From: Malania oleifera
Taxonomy: Eukaryota > Streptophyta > Magnoliopsida > Santalales > Ximeniaceae
Assembly (NCBI RefSeq): GCF_029873635.1
Contig: NC_080422.1
Span: 18,010,049 to 18,074,048 of the forward strand
Direction: 5' to 3'
DNA: 64,000 nt
Notes under the pieces: generated by a model
The model's input: only the letters and a program-made list of their open reading frames with translations
The model's database searches: none
What the model was told of the DNA's origin: nothing
Translations under genes and position numbers: made by a program
Shown: one piece after another, positions 24,628 through 37,080 of the stretch
How positions within the stretch are numbered: the stretch's first letter is position 1
How the letters are laid out: each line of letters begins with the position of its first letter

Positions 24628-26578
24628 TGTGACAACCTGAATAATAATAGGATTTAAATAATAAAGAGGAAGAGAAATGAAAACAGTAACAGAAGGAGGA
24701 AGTCGACTTCGTCGACAAAGGTATTATAAAATTCGCCGACGAAGACAGGATTCGTCGATGAGAAAATACCGAGAGAGGTTTTTGAACTAATTGAATTTCG
24801 TCGATAAGGAGTGGATTTCCTTGACAAAATTATTGAAGGACTCGTCGACGAATCCAGTCCTATAAATATCAAAAACCCAATTTAAATGTCAAAAATTTGG
24901 AAAATATCATCCTCTCTCTCTCTCCCCTTCAGTTTTTTTTCTCTCTCTTCAATTTTGGGTCGGATTTACGCCGATTCAACAATCCGAAGTCACCATGATG
25001 CTCCTGAAGAAGTTCTCTCCAAATCTGTCGGAGCGGATCGTTGGTGAAAGTAAGTTGGAAATCATCCCTAAGTTGAAGTAAGGCTTTTTAAGCTAATTTT
25101 GGTCTTACGGTAGTTATAGGAAATAATATACAAGTGAAAATACTGAAATTTAATACTGAGAGTTTTCAGTTTCAGGGTATTGATTAGGAAATCCTACCGG
25201 GGGGGTTGACCACGATATTTTAGGGGCTTTCTCAGTAATGAGGTAAGGGAATAAATTAAAACATTTATTTTCATGCCAATTATTATTATAATATCTATAT
25301 ATTACGAAGGAAATGCACGTTTGGGAAAAATACTGCTATTATGTTGAAATGTATGTATATGTATGAGATGTCAGAAACTATGATTTCAGAATACAATGTA
25401 TGGTTTTATACAGTAAATGTGTGGCATGAATATTATTTTACATGGAAGAATATTATGTTACGACAATGATACGAATGAAATATGTTTTGAGAAATTATGA
25501 AAGAATACAGTACATTATGATGTTGAAAATACATGATAGATTGATTATTTTCAGAATAATATATATTTATGTATGATTTCGGCGCGAGGCCATATTTATG
25601 TATGATTTCGGCACGAGGCCGTATTTACAAGATGATCGGCATGAGGCTGTATTTATAAAATGTTTGGCGCGAGATCATTTTTATGAAAATTATAAAAGAT
25701 GCTATATTATCATGTACTATATGTTATCAGAACCCGAATGTTAGTTTAGTTCAGTTCAGGAGCTCGGTACCGTAGCTATATAGATAAGATATCTATGTTC
25801 AGATTAGTACTAACCACCCCACGAGGGGGTGAGAGATGGATAGTTGATGTGGCTTTCAGTAGAGTGTGGACGTCCACCTAGCAGTGGGTGTGGCGGGCCC
25901 ATCGTACTTATAGACATTTTTGACTCGGCAGTGGTTGGCTAGCCATTGTCGGGTCCCGCCTTCGGGTTGCACAACCCGTCATGGGGGGTAATACATGACA
26001 CCAGCTAGCTATTTATCTTGAGTATGTTTTCAGTATTATCAGTTATAACAGATGTTTTATGTACTTTATAACTTATTAGAAAATATGAAAGCATGTGATT
26101 ATTCAATACGATATGATGAATGTTTACGAAAATTTGAAATATACTGTATATGTATAATTGCATTAAATATTCATGTTACCACACAACTGTATTTAGTTTA
26201 TTTTCCCTTACTAAGATGTGTCTCACCCCCAACATTAATTAATTTTCAAGAGACCCTGAGTGATCGGCGGGTTGTGGCCGCCGTTGAGTCAATAATATTA
26301 CCCCGTTAGGAGGGTAAGATTTTGTACTAGGATCAGGATTATTTTGTATTTGATCCTAAAGTTATTTTGATGTTTTGGAGGATGTATATAAATACAGTAT
26401 TATGATGTTGTAGTAAACTCTGGTATTATGTTTTATGGTTGAATGGTTGAGATTTTATGCTTACTACTGCTTAGGTTTTCGCTGTGATTGACAGATGTCC
26501 CCATTACCCACGGGTTCGGATTGACCATTTTATTTATTATGTTACATTTTATGTTAAATAAATTGAGGTCGTTATAGT
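24628..26578 (+). mobile_element. Solo LTR inside the 3' LTR
   Basis: The 1951-bp insert starts TGTGACAACC, with TATTA flanks at 24623-24627 and 26579-26583. The 3' terminus reads GTTATAGT and not the expected GTTACA, so it has probably mutated or the boundary is off by a base or two. GTCGACGA-type palindromes at 24700-24850 precede a TATA box at 24861-24868 and a CT-rich leader. The GCACAACCCGTCATGGGG block lies near 25968-25987 and CTTACTAAGATGTGTCTCACCCC at 26207-26229. A tandem GATTTCGGCRCGAGGCC repeat occurs near 25575-25660. It is the same family as 32534-34439. Confidence 0.75.
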
Positions 26579-27132
26579 TATTAACATGTAAATCGTGTGG
26601 TATGAACTTATTTTATTACATAAAAGCAAGTATGAAATTTTTATGAAGTTATATTTATTACATAATTTATAATGAATAATGATGGGATTTCATTACATAT
26701 TTTATAATGAGAAATGATGGAATTTTTGTAATACTATTTTATTGCATAAATTATAATGGTATGTTTTAAGAACCCTCACGGCTTGAAGATTATTATGCTT
26801 GGTACCATAACTTATGGTTACAGATTATAAGTGTACTCACATTGCTTATAGAGTGGTTTTACAGGGTAGTAGATTTCTCCTGAGTGCACACCTGAATCAT
26901 ACCAAGACTTAATAGGGAAAATCGCACTTAATGATGATATTTGATTTAATTTGATCAGACAATCAGTTAAGTCTAGTCTTTGAACTGCATAACCCAGTAA
27001 TGAGGATAAACATGACTTACAGTTAATAGACCAAAAGGAGCTTTTTTTATACATATTTATATATTAATATGAATAGGACCATTTAGTAGGCCTAAATGAT
27101 TATTTGAAGGAAAAGCATAAAGGAAAGTATGC

Positions 27133-27169
<37 letters not shown>

Positions 27170-27552
27170 CACATATCTATACAGAGTCATATTTAAAAGG
27201 CCTACATAATGATTTACAGTAAAGGAAAGAATATACATATTTATATATATGTGAACAGGGTCCCGTTTAGTAGGTCTAAATGATGATTTATAAGAAAAGT
27301 ATAAAGGGAAGTATATATATACTGTTATTTGGATGAAAATAATTTATAAATGTTTTACAGTTGTTCAAATACAATTTTTAACAATTACAGTGTTAAATAT
27401 TAATTTTTAAATAAATTTTGATACTGTAAAACTCATCTTAGATACACATTGATAATAATCTTTTTCACTTACTAAGCATCGTCTCACCCCCAATTATTAT
27501 TCCACCTTACATATAACTATGCAGGACATACTAGGAATCAAGCATAGTGAGT

Positions 27553-30500
27553 AGACCTGGAAAAATGGATAAAAATTTGTTAATCTGAATTGTATCTGAC
27601 CCGTTCTAACCAACTCATAATCATCTATTTGTTAAATGAGTCGAATATGAGTTTTCATTTTCATATCCGCCCCCTTAGCGGGTCGGGTCGGGTTTATCCG
27701 GCGGATATCCGTCAACCCGCTTACATTATTAAATATTAACCCATAAAAGCAGCCCACTACCCCTAAGCCAGCCGGTCCAGCGGCTCTAGCCCACTGAGGC
27801 ACTGCCCAAAACTCAAAGGCCCAACGCCCGGCCCAAGTGCCCACAGCCCACATGGCGCACACGCGTGCCCCTTTTGAGTCTCAGCGCCTCGGACCTCCCG
27901 CTTCGAGAGTCCCAGGCTCCCAAGCTCCCAGCCCCCAGGTCAGCCCCATTCGCCCATTCGAGCTCTAGCCATAGAGACTTAGAGAAGGAGAAGTAAGGAA
28001 GTGGAAACCAGTCGGTGGCCGCACGAGACCCTTCTTCTTTGACCCTTTGAAGCCCTCTACCCTCGGCCCTCCGAGTCTTTGACCTTTCGCAACTCGTGAG
28101 TCTCTTCGATCCTTTGAACTAGTCTTTGGATACGCGATCACCACAATAGGTGCTAGGAGCTTCGAGCTTCGAACCAGCAGGTGCCAAGAGCTTCAAACCA
28201 GCAATAGGGGGCTTTAGAACTCAGAACTCAGAAGGTAGTCTGGTAGTCCCTCTGAGCTCCACTCTTTATGGTTTATGCCTTCCACCACTGTTCGTCTGTT
28301 CCACAATCCACACTTCCACTGTGTATTGTATTTTTATTTTATTTTTCTACTTTTCTTCCTTATGCAGCCATGCTTCTATTTTTATTTAATTTTAATCATA
28401 TTAAATATTGATTCCTTGCAAATTCTTTAAAGAAGACTTGGTATTTGCTAATACAGACATTAACGGATTAACTTAATATTTTATATTTAATTCTTCACTG
28501 GTAAAACATAATTACTTCAGTAATGATTTATAAAACAGTTAATGCAATTTATAAACATTATATAATTATTTTTGAATGATTGACCATGTACAAACACACA
28601 CATGTATGATGCATGTACACATTCTTTTGACAACTTTTGTTCATTAGAGAAGAGCCAATGGCATTATTACTCAAACTCAAAGAATAAAGAGATAAAATCA
28701 TGTATATATAGGCCTACAAAAATAAGGTTCTCTTAATGCATCTATCAACCTTGAGATTATTACTAAAGTCTTAGCTAATAGGTTGAGTGCAATTCTTTGA
28801 TAATGGAGTCATTAGTAAAAGCATTAATTCCTCCTTTATAGCCTTGGTACTGAAGAAATTTAATTCTATTTAATTCCTACTTTATAGAAAAACAAACTAA
28901 TATTCAAGTTAGTGGAGGCCAGTGAAAATATGAATTTTTAGTTCTAAGCCAATACTTCTAGCAACTACATTATTTGTCATGTTAAATACTTTGACATTTC
29001 TGCATTGCTATTGTTGTAGGCCTTTGTCATTTTAAATACTTTGACATCTTTGCATTGTTATTGTTGTAGGCCTGCATAGTAGCATTGTTTCTATTTCAAG
29101 ATGAATTTAATCCTTCGCTGGGCAATGAAAACATTTAATCCCATTTCATAATTTTTTGCAGTGCATCACAAGGATTTGGGAAAAAAATGTCTTAGTCAAT
29201 AGCAAATTCAATTGATCAAAATGATGAAATGAGTGAAGAAGAAGTTCAGTTGCCAGATTCATCAAACACAGAACCTACAAAAGAAACAACTCCACAGGTA
29301 AAAAGAGTTAGGAAAAAAACATCTAGTATTTGGACAGATTTTGAGTTGATTGAAAGTGGAGATAAACAATATGTCCAATGTAAGTATCGTCCTAAGAAAT
29401 ATCTCTACCATAGTAAGAACTCTGGGACATCAAACTTACATTGTCATATGAAAAAATGCATGGGAAAGAAAAATAATGATCTGAAACAAATGCTAATGAG
29501 TCAAGGTGATGGAAAGTTGTCTTTGCATACACGAAAACTTGATCAAGATCTACAACGTAGGAAGTTGGTAATGGCAATTGTGAGACACAATTTGCCCTTT
29601 TCTTTTGTTGAGTATGAAGGAATTCATGAATGGGCTTTAGAATTAAATCCAGAGACAAAATTTGTGACAAGAAATACTGCAAAAACTGATGTTATGAGGG
29701 TTTTTTTCAAGGAAAAAGAGCACATTCGTGAGCTTTTATTGAATAATTCTAGTAGAATTTCTCTTATTTCGGACTTATGAACTTCGTTAAATACTAATGG
29801 CTATTTATGTTTAACTGCACATTTTGTGGATAAAAATTGGAAGTTTCAGAAGAAAGTATTGAGTTTTTCAAGCATGCCTCCTCCACGCACTGGTCTAGCA
29901 TTTAGTAACAAAGTCATGGACTTATTGGTGGATTGGGATATAGACAAGAAGTTATTTTCCATAACATTGGACAATGCTACATCCAATGACTGTTTTGCAG
30001 AGTTTTTGAAGTCTAATCTGAACTTGAAAAATGCTTTGGTAAGAGAAGGAAAATTTTTTCATGTTCGTTGTTGCACTCACATATTGAATCTCATTATCCA
30101 AGATGGCCTAAAATTATCTCATTTCACTGTGGAAAAAATACGAGATTATGTCAAATATGTGAAGCATTCACAACATTGAAAGTTTAGATTTCATGAATGT
30201 TGTGAAAAGGTGAGAGTGCCATGTGTGAGAGGATTTTGCCAAGATTGTCCTACTAGGTGGAATTCTACTTATATGATGCTTGAAAGTGCTTTGTATTATA
30301 GAGATGCTATTTTCCAATTCAAGTTTAGTGAGGAGAATTTCAAGTTTTGCCCAAATGATGATGAATGGAAGGAAATTGAGAAAATTGCTAGTTTCTTGAA
30401 GGTTTTTTATGACTTGACAAATATTTTTTTTCTGGGACATCTTATCCAATTGCAAATTTGTACTTTCAAGGAGTATGGAAGGTACAAGTAACTTTACTTA

Positions 30501-32308
30501 ATGTAGCATTGGGTGATGATGTCCTTTTAAGGAATGTGGCTAGTCAAATGCAAGGGAAATTTGACAAATACTGGTCAGATTATAGTAAAATTTTGGCAAT
30601 GGCTATTATTCTGGATCCTCGTTTCAAGATACAATTTGTATCTTTTTGTTTAAAAGAAGTGCAACCAATGTCTTGGAAAGATGGAGTAAACGACATCCAG
30701 CGTGAGATGCATTCTCTTTTCGATGAGTATGTGAAGCATCACTCCCCTTCAACTTCTAAGAAAATGGCTTCCTTTGAAGCAACTACTAGTCATGATCATG
30801 GTCATATGACACCTATTACAACATCAATTGATATGACACTAAAAGTAAGATGTTTTTTTTAAGTACAAATTTTATTTTACTTTTATTAAACATCTATAAA
30901 ATTTTTATATTTCCATTGTTATATACTTGTTTTTAGGGTTTTAAAGCTTTTGCTAAGGAAGATGAAGAAGCTCCAATGTCAGAATTAGAAATGTTTTTTA
31001 GAGAGATGATGGTAGATTGTGATAAAGAATTGGATATTTTGGACTTTTGGAGGAGTCATGAATATAGGTATCCGATTCTTTCTCGAATGGCAAGAGATAT
31101 CTTATCAATTCCAATATCAACTGTTGCATCAGAATCAGCAGTTAGTATTGGAGGAAAAGTGATAAATATGTCACGTAGTTCTCTTACACCTGATAATGCT
31201 GAAACTATTATTTTAACTCGTGATTGGCTGTATAGTCGAGGAGGTATGCTTATTTAATTATATTTCTATGTTATTATAATTACTATGTATTATGCAATAT
31301 TTATTTATTTATTTATTTTTTTGAAATTTTGAATGCAGTTGAAGATTTTGTAGATAAGGAAGAACTTGCTGAAGATATTGCTCAAGCTGAAAGAGCAGGT
31401 CATACCTCATCTAGTGTATCATCTTGCTCTGTTTGACTTTATTTGAATATTACTACACTAGCACAGGCTGCGTTACTACTCTAGCACAGGCTGCGCAGCT
31501 AGTGCTTCTATTTATTTTGAAAATTATGTAGTCAATAAATTATTGTTTATTTGTTGTTTTAACTTGTAGTGTTGAATAAATTATTTGTAATTTTTTTTCT
31601 AGTTTGATAACTTGTAACTTTTGAGATGCTAATTAATGAGTTCAATTTATGTTATTCGATTCATAACTTAAATTATATTTTAAACTCTTTCATGATAGGC
31701 ACACGAGGAGAAGAAGATGAAAGCTTTGATGTCACAAACAAAAGCATTTCAATTAATTCAAGGCATTCAAATGATTTTGAAGTTATTTGAAGGATGGATT
31801 GAAATTTTTTCAGTTTGTTGATAGTTTTATTTTGAGAGATTCACAATTTCACACGATTTGAAAATAGTTGTATTTAAAGAAACTCACATGCTTTAAGAAC
31901 AGTTATAATGTTTAGATTTTAGACTCACACGAGTCACACGGTTTGAGTTTCTATTTTGAGTTAGATTAAGATTAATTTATTATGTTTTATTGTACAGTTT
32001 TACTTGCATGAATCAAGAGTTGTTAATTAATATAAATGATTGAATAATTGATATAGTTACTAAAAAAGTTAATACACAAACTAATAGCAAGTTATCGTAT
32101 ACAATTTAAATCATTATGATAAAAAATAAATTATTAATAAAATTATATTTGAGAATGGCGAATTATCCGCCCATCCACCATGAATTATCTGACCCGAAAC
32201 TGCCTAATCCGCCATTTAAACGAGTCGAATATGGATTATGGCTTTTTTACCCGATAATCTGCCTTATCCATCATGGATAAACCGACCCGATCCACTTTGC
32301 CAGGTCTA
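27553..32308 (+). mobile_element. hAT DNA transposon, full-length but defective
   Basis: The 4756-bp element has terminal inverted repeats: the left end TAGACCTGGAAAAATGGAT pairs with the reverse complement of the right end, TAGACCTGGCAAAGTGGAT. Both ends hold clustered GGGTCGGGT/ACCCG and GGATAT motifs, as hAT subterminal regions do. An 8-bp target duplication is not clean; TAGTGAG on the left and TAGTCAG on the right may be its remnant. The interior carries a broken transposase (29187-31436). It lies inside the 3' LTR that began at 23888, so it is younger than that LTR. Confidence 0.82.
29187..31436 (+). pseudogene. hAT transposase (BED finger, RNase-H-like core, hAT dimerisation domain)
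   Basis: The first ATG at 29187 is followed by a TAG at 29193; the readable frame starts at 29229. A BED-type zinc finger comes first (SSIWTDFELI near 29310, then CKYRPKKY, then GTSNLHCHMKKC), with its second cysteine replaced by arginine. The core (LDNATSNDC, then HVRCCTHILNLIIQDGL) and the C-terminal hAT dimerisation domain (LDILDFWRS, RYPILSRMARDIL, STVASESAVS at 31040-31160) follow. Lesions are TGA at 29778 where the family has Trp, TGA at 30177, and a frameshift in a T8 run at about 30424-30431. Probable introns are 30845-30936 and 31244-31338, with GT-AG ends. The last exon ends at 31436. It is non-functional and resembles the plant Ac-like ZBED/RICESLEEPER group. Confidence 0.87.
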
Positions 32309-32533
32309 GTCAGAGATATGCCAGAAATACCTGCAATTATTTTATGGTACGTAAGTATGTATAGTAATATAGGTGGTTCATATTAAATAGTATGGTCTCT
32401 AGGAGAGTTTCTATATGTGTATGTAAGCTCCCGAAGCTTTATGTGGTAACCACGGTATTCCTTCGCCATAAGTGAGGGTAGGTAATAAATTCAGGTCGGA
32501 ACTGCTTTGTGGGCAGCTGTCGACTCTTCTGTA

Positions 32534-34439
32534 TGTGTGACGACCCAAAGAATAATAGTATTTAAATAATAAAGAGGGAGAGAAATGGAAACAGTAACAG
32601 AAGGAGGCAATCGACTTCATCGATGACATTGAACTTTGGGCAAAATACCCTTGTATTCGTTGATGAGGGTACAACATGACCTCATCGATGAGGGCGAGCT
32701 TCGTCGACGAGAAAATACCGAGAAAAGAATTTGGGCTACTATGAATTTCGTTAATGAATGGTAAGGTTCGTTGATGAAATTACTTAAGGATTCATCGACA
32801 AGATGACATGGCTTGTCGACGAATCCCGCAGTATAAATAGCCCTAAACTGATTTTAATTGCAAAAAATTTTCTGTAAACCCTCTCTCTCTCTACCCCTAC
32901 GGCTCCTCCCTCTTCTTCCTTCGATTCTGGCCTCGTTAGTCGCCAGATCAATGATCTGAGACCACCACGACATTTTTGGCGGAGTTCTCTTCAAGTCTGT
33001 TAGAGCGGATCGTCGGTGGGACAAAGTTGGAATTCATCCCAAATCGAGGGTAAGGTCTTTTATTTAGTTTTTGGCCTTCTGATAGTTGTAGGAAATGATG
33101 TAGGCCAAAAAATATTGATGTTTTGTTCTGGGATTTATGGTTTTCAGGGTGTTGAATGGAGAATCCTGCGGGTGTAGGACCCATCTTAGTAGGAGAATTT
33201 TAGCAGGAATCAAGTAAGGGAAATATGCTATGCTAGAAAATTTTTTTCTATGTTTCAGTATAAACTATATGTTTTTTTCATATGATTATTTATAATAGAA
33301 ATTTATACAGGCTATCATTTATGTATAATATGTTTAAAATTACTATGTGACTTGAGAATATGGGTATAGTAAAGAAACATGTTTTACAGTATTTTCAGGA
33401 TATGATTTACATAATATACAACCAGTGGTTATGTTTTATAGTAATTACAGTACCATGATTATATAGTTTTCAGTACCATGACTTATAGATTATAGTTCAG
33501 TTCAGAGATACAGATGATACAGTTACAGTTTATTTCATTGTCATGGTTTATATAGTTATTACAGAATCATGGTAAAACAACTAGTTGTATATAGAAATAT
33601 ATTATATAGTATCAGACGTTGTTGGAGCATACAGTTACAGAGCACGGTACCATAGCTACATACAGTTTACAGAGTGCAACCACCTATTCAGATAATATGT
33701 GGTAGTAGGTCGATCATATAGTGCCCTGACGTGGATAGGCTCCCCATCATATATAGGTTGAGGAGGGCAGATCAAATCGAGGGAGTATAATGGTTTACCC
33801 TGGTCGGCCAGCCAGGGTAGATCCTGCCTACAGGCCGCACAACCCTGTCATAAGGGGTTAAATCATGACACACAGTTATCCACAGGAAAGTTTTCAATTA
33901 TTATATATATATATATATATATGTGAATTTACAGAGACAGAGAATGTACTTATGTACATTAGAAGTATTTTAAATAGTAACCTAAAATATTGTTATGTTA
34001 AGCAACATAGAAATGGTGGTGGTTTCTCTTACTTGTGCTGTATTTACAGATCGAGTTATACATGATTTTATAGAAACAAATTTTCATAATATTGTAACTC
34101 ATCTGCCACACACTAGCAATAGCATATTTCTTCTTACTAAACGTTGGCTCATCCCAATTACTTTAACATTTTTCAGGTGATCCAAGTAGGCGAGTAGATC
34201 AGGCTCGCAGATAGAGGGGCCTCAGTATTGCCCTGATATTAGAGCATGTTTTTTTTGGGAGTGTTTTTTTTTTTTTTTTTGTATAGCCCTAGCTAGTTGA
34301 GGATATTTCAGGGGAACAGTTATATATGCACATTTTGGGAAACAATTTAACACTCTGGTATTGTATATAATTACATATGGTTATGTTTATTTGATTTCTG
34401 CTTCTCGCTGCTTAGGTTGATGATTGAGTTTAATCCAGT
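32534..34439 (+). mobile_element. 5' LTR of a near-empty element
   Basis: It begins TGTGTGACGACCC and is followed by a perfect tRNA-Met primer site TGGTATCAGAGC at 34441-34452. It is the same family as 24628-26578: the opening AATAATAG.ATTTAAATAATAAAGAGG is shared. GTCGACGA-type palindromes at 32610-32825 lead to a TATA box at 32832-32839. The CCGCACAACCCTGTCATAAGGGG block is at about 33835 and CTTACTAAACGTTGGCTCATCCC at 34133-34155. A TA repeat lies at 33902-33922. No target duplication was found. Confidence 0.7.
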
Positions 34440-34440
34440 A

Positions 34441-34583
34441 TGGTATCAGAGCATGTTAAATGTTATAATATATTTAAAAAAAACCCAGTTAAATAGCAAA
34501 TCGTTAAAGTATGCCTCTGACTTAAGGTAGAGTGTGTTTGGTATCGGTTGGTGAATTTCGAGGATGAAATTATAAGGGGAGAT
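34441..34583 (+). other. Internal remnant: primer site to purine tract only
   Basis: Only about 143 bp separate the two LTRs. It starts with the primer site and ends with a polyprotein tail (GEFRGDEIIRG-like, about 34545-34580) and a purine tract AAGGGGAGAT. All gag-pol sequence is gone. Confidence 0.65.
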
Positions 34584-34945
34584 TGAAGGGACCCGAATCC
34601 GGGAAAAAAATAAATAAATAAAAGAGAAGGGAATTTGAAAAGGATAAAACAACAGAGCTCGTTGATGAGGCTCCATTTCTTGTCGACGAAATCTCTTCTG
34701 TGGCTCGGTGACGAGATGTAAGGACTCGTCGACGAGAAGATACTGAGGGATTTTCAGAGATTCTGAAATCTCAGGCTCGTCGATGAGGTCACTTACTCGG
34801 CCATGAGCAACCTTCTTTGGCTCGTTGATAAGAACGCCGACTCATCAACGAGGCTGGCCAGGTCAACCTTGTTTATAAATATCATTTAGTTACTTAATGA
34901 GGAAGAAACTCAATTTTTTTTTCTCTCTCTCTAGAACTCGAACCA

Positions 34946-34984
<39 letters not shown>

Positions 34985-36795
34985 AGAATTTCATGTTGTC
35001 TGTTGCCAAAATCAACAATCTGACATCACTATGTGGATTAGTAGGAGTATCTCTACAATTATAGTGGATCAGATTTTCATTATAAGGATTTTAGAGTTTT
35101 TCCCTAAAATTGAGGTAAGGATTTGATTTCGTTTTTGGTTCGGTATATATGTAGTAGTCAAGATTATAGTAAAGTATTGTTCTTCAATTTTAGGTTTCAA
35201 GGATCCCGTGTCGTTGTTTTGGGGCGATTCGTTCGTGTTTTAGTTTTCAAGATTAAGGTAAAGAGATTTGTTTACATCAGTATTTTTAGAAAACTGAACC
35301 ACTAGAAAGATAGCTTATGTCCTTATGCACATTTTGACTACTTATCTACAAAATTTTATTAGGAATAAATGTTTTTTCTTATGATTTTACGATTTTAGCA
35401 AAAATAGGGCTTTTGGTATATGAACTACAAACTTTCCAAAACTACTTTATTTATTTTAAACCTAAAGTAAGAGCTGCTTGATACCTATGTTTGTGATCCA
35501 AATGGTATTTTTCGAATTATATACTATTTATAGTGGATTTTGACGAAACAAGCGTGACATATGATATGAAATGGAACATATTGAACTGTATACTTGTAAA
35601 TGAACTATGAAAACTGAAGTTCCATCTTGTTATCTGAAAATGTGAAAAATAGGTTCCGGTTAACCACCGAGCTTATTATGTAAAAAGGGTAGAACCGAGA
35701 GCGTTTGTGCCAATTAACACCACTGTGTGACAGAAAGAAAGAATGCATGAAAGATTGCGTGATTATGATTTTGAAATTACTAGAATTGCACAGATTTTTA
35801 TGTTTTATTGTAAATTATATATATGATTGATTGGGACCATAGCTTGTTACCAAAGGAGTTGAAAGAAACTCCAGGTTATTTGAAGCTTTAAATAGCTTGA
35901 GGCGTGGTTGTGTTGCTAACTGAGGTACAGTGCAACCATACATGTGAATCAGTGTGGGTATCGAGATAGTTGGCTTGCAGGAGTGAATGGGGCCATTGGT
36001 GAAATAATGGACCATGTGGGGCAGTTGGACTATATATGTGATACTTGACAGTACCTACACAAACAGGACCCTGTCATATTAGTGCACAACTCGTGCCACG
36101 GGATAATTAGACATATTTACAGAAGTTCCAAAGCTGGTCATTGTCCTAAATTTTCATATACATGATTTAAAATCTGAAATGGACAAAGTCACAGGGTTGA
36201 GTACTGTGTGAAGGGAATCGTACAGTGTGTGGGCTTGTACCCTACCCTAACCATGGGGACTCTAGCTTGTAATGATGCTAAATTATGTTTATATATCTTC
36301 TATAGTACAATATTGTGAATGTGATATTGTGCAACTATTTTAAACTAGAATCATGTAGTCACGTGCTGATGTAATATCTTCTACCTTACTGAGAAGTGTC
36401 TCACCCAAATCTCGCAACCTTTTTTTTAGGTCCTACAGGACGTCAGTCCTAGTTCTTCTAGAAGGACTTTGGCGCGTAGAGTCTTGTTAGTAGATGTAGG
36501 TTTTTTTTTGTATCAGTACTAAGTTGTTAGCCTGGTGGAATGGAAGGCGATGTAATACAGTTTATGTTTTAAGTATGGATCTTATGTATAGAAAAATATA
36601 GATAGAACTCTGGTATATGTCTAATAGAACCCCATAAGAATGTTTATGTTTTCCGTTGTGCATGAATATAGATATGTATGAGATACACCTTTTTTGTCCC
36701 TATTTAGGATGGGTTGTTTATGTATGTTTATCAAATACAGGTATAACATATGCGTAGTAGTGTTCTGGGCTCATATAAAGGGTCAGGGCATTACA
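34584..36795 (+). mobile_element. 3' LTR, different family from its 5' partner
   Basis: The 2212-bp LTR starts TGAAGGGACCCG after the purine tract and ends GGGCATTACA. GTCGACGA palindromes at 34660-34860 precede a TATA box at 34872-34880, then a CT microsatellite at 34949-34982. CTTACTGAGAAGTGTCTCACCC lies at 36385-36406. It does not align with the LTR at 32534-34439 beyond these common Tekay blocks. The pair therefore looks recombinant or represents two neighbouring insertions that lost the DNA between them. Confidence 0.7.
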
Positions 36796-37080
36796 CTGGT
36801 ATTTTGGGTTTTAGAAAAGATTGGGCCCAAACCTCTGGGCTTTTTAAAAAATGGGCCTGGTTTTTTGAGTTTTAGAAAATATTGGGCTTGGGCCTTTGGG
36901 TTTTAGAAAAAAAAATGGGTCTGGTCTTTTGGGTTTTAGAAAAGATTGGGTCCGGACCTCTGGGTATTTTAAAAATGGGTTTGGTCTTTTGGGTTTTAAA
37001 AAAATTGGGCCCAGGCTTTTTTTAGAACATGGGCTTGGGGAGCTTAGAATAGGTCTCTGGGTTTTCATTTTAAGATGGTG
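36796..37080 (+). repeat. TGGGYTTTAGAAAAGATTGGG repeat block, gypsy LTR fragment
   Basis: About four to five imperfect units alternate GGGTTTTAGAAAAGATTGGG and AAAAATGGGTCTGGTCTTTT. The same block occurs in the U3 of the gypsy LTR near the resistance gene (about 56390-56560, and inverted in the left arm near 42470-42700). It is probably a fragment of that LTR family. Confidence 0.6.

Larger units (their letters stand above)
23888..32533 (+). mobile_element. 3' LTR, interrupted by a solo LTR and a hAT element
   Basis: Three pieces, 23888-24627, 26579-27552 and 32309-32533, together give about 1.9 kb of LTR. The first begins TGATGTAAG right after the purine tract, with a TATA box at 24227-24234. 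Its promoter and leader resemble the solo LTR 20309-22755 (CCCTATAAATAG, then CCACTCTTTCC). The second has CGTGTGGTATGAAC, the GCATAACCCAGTAATGAGG block and CTTACTAAGCATCGTCTCACCCCC (27468-27491). The third is the tail. The 3' end is not clean because the next LTR starts at 32534. It does not resemble the 5' LTR at 11406. Confidence 0.65.

Noticed and set aside
32534..36795. Single complete retrotransposon with matching LTRs
   Set aside because: The two LTRs do not align and no matching flanks exist; it is better described as a composite or deletion scar.
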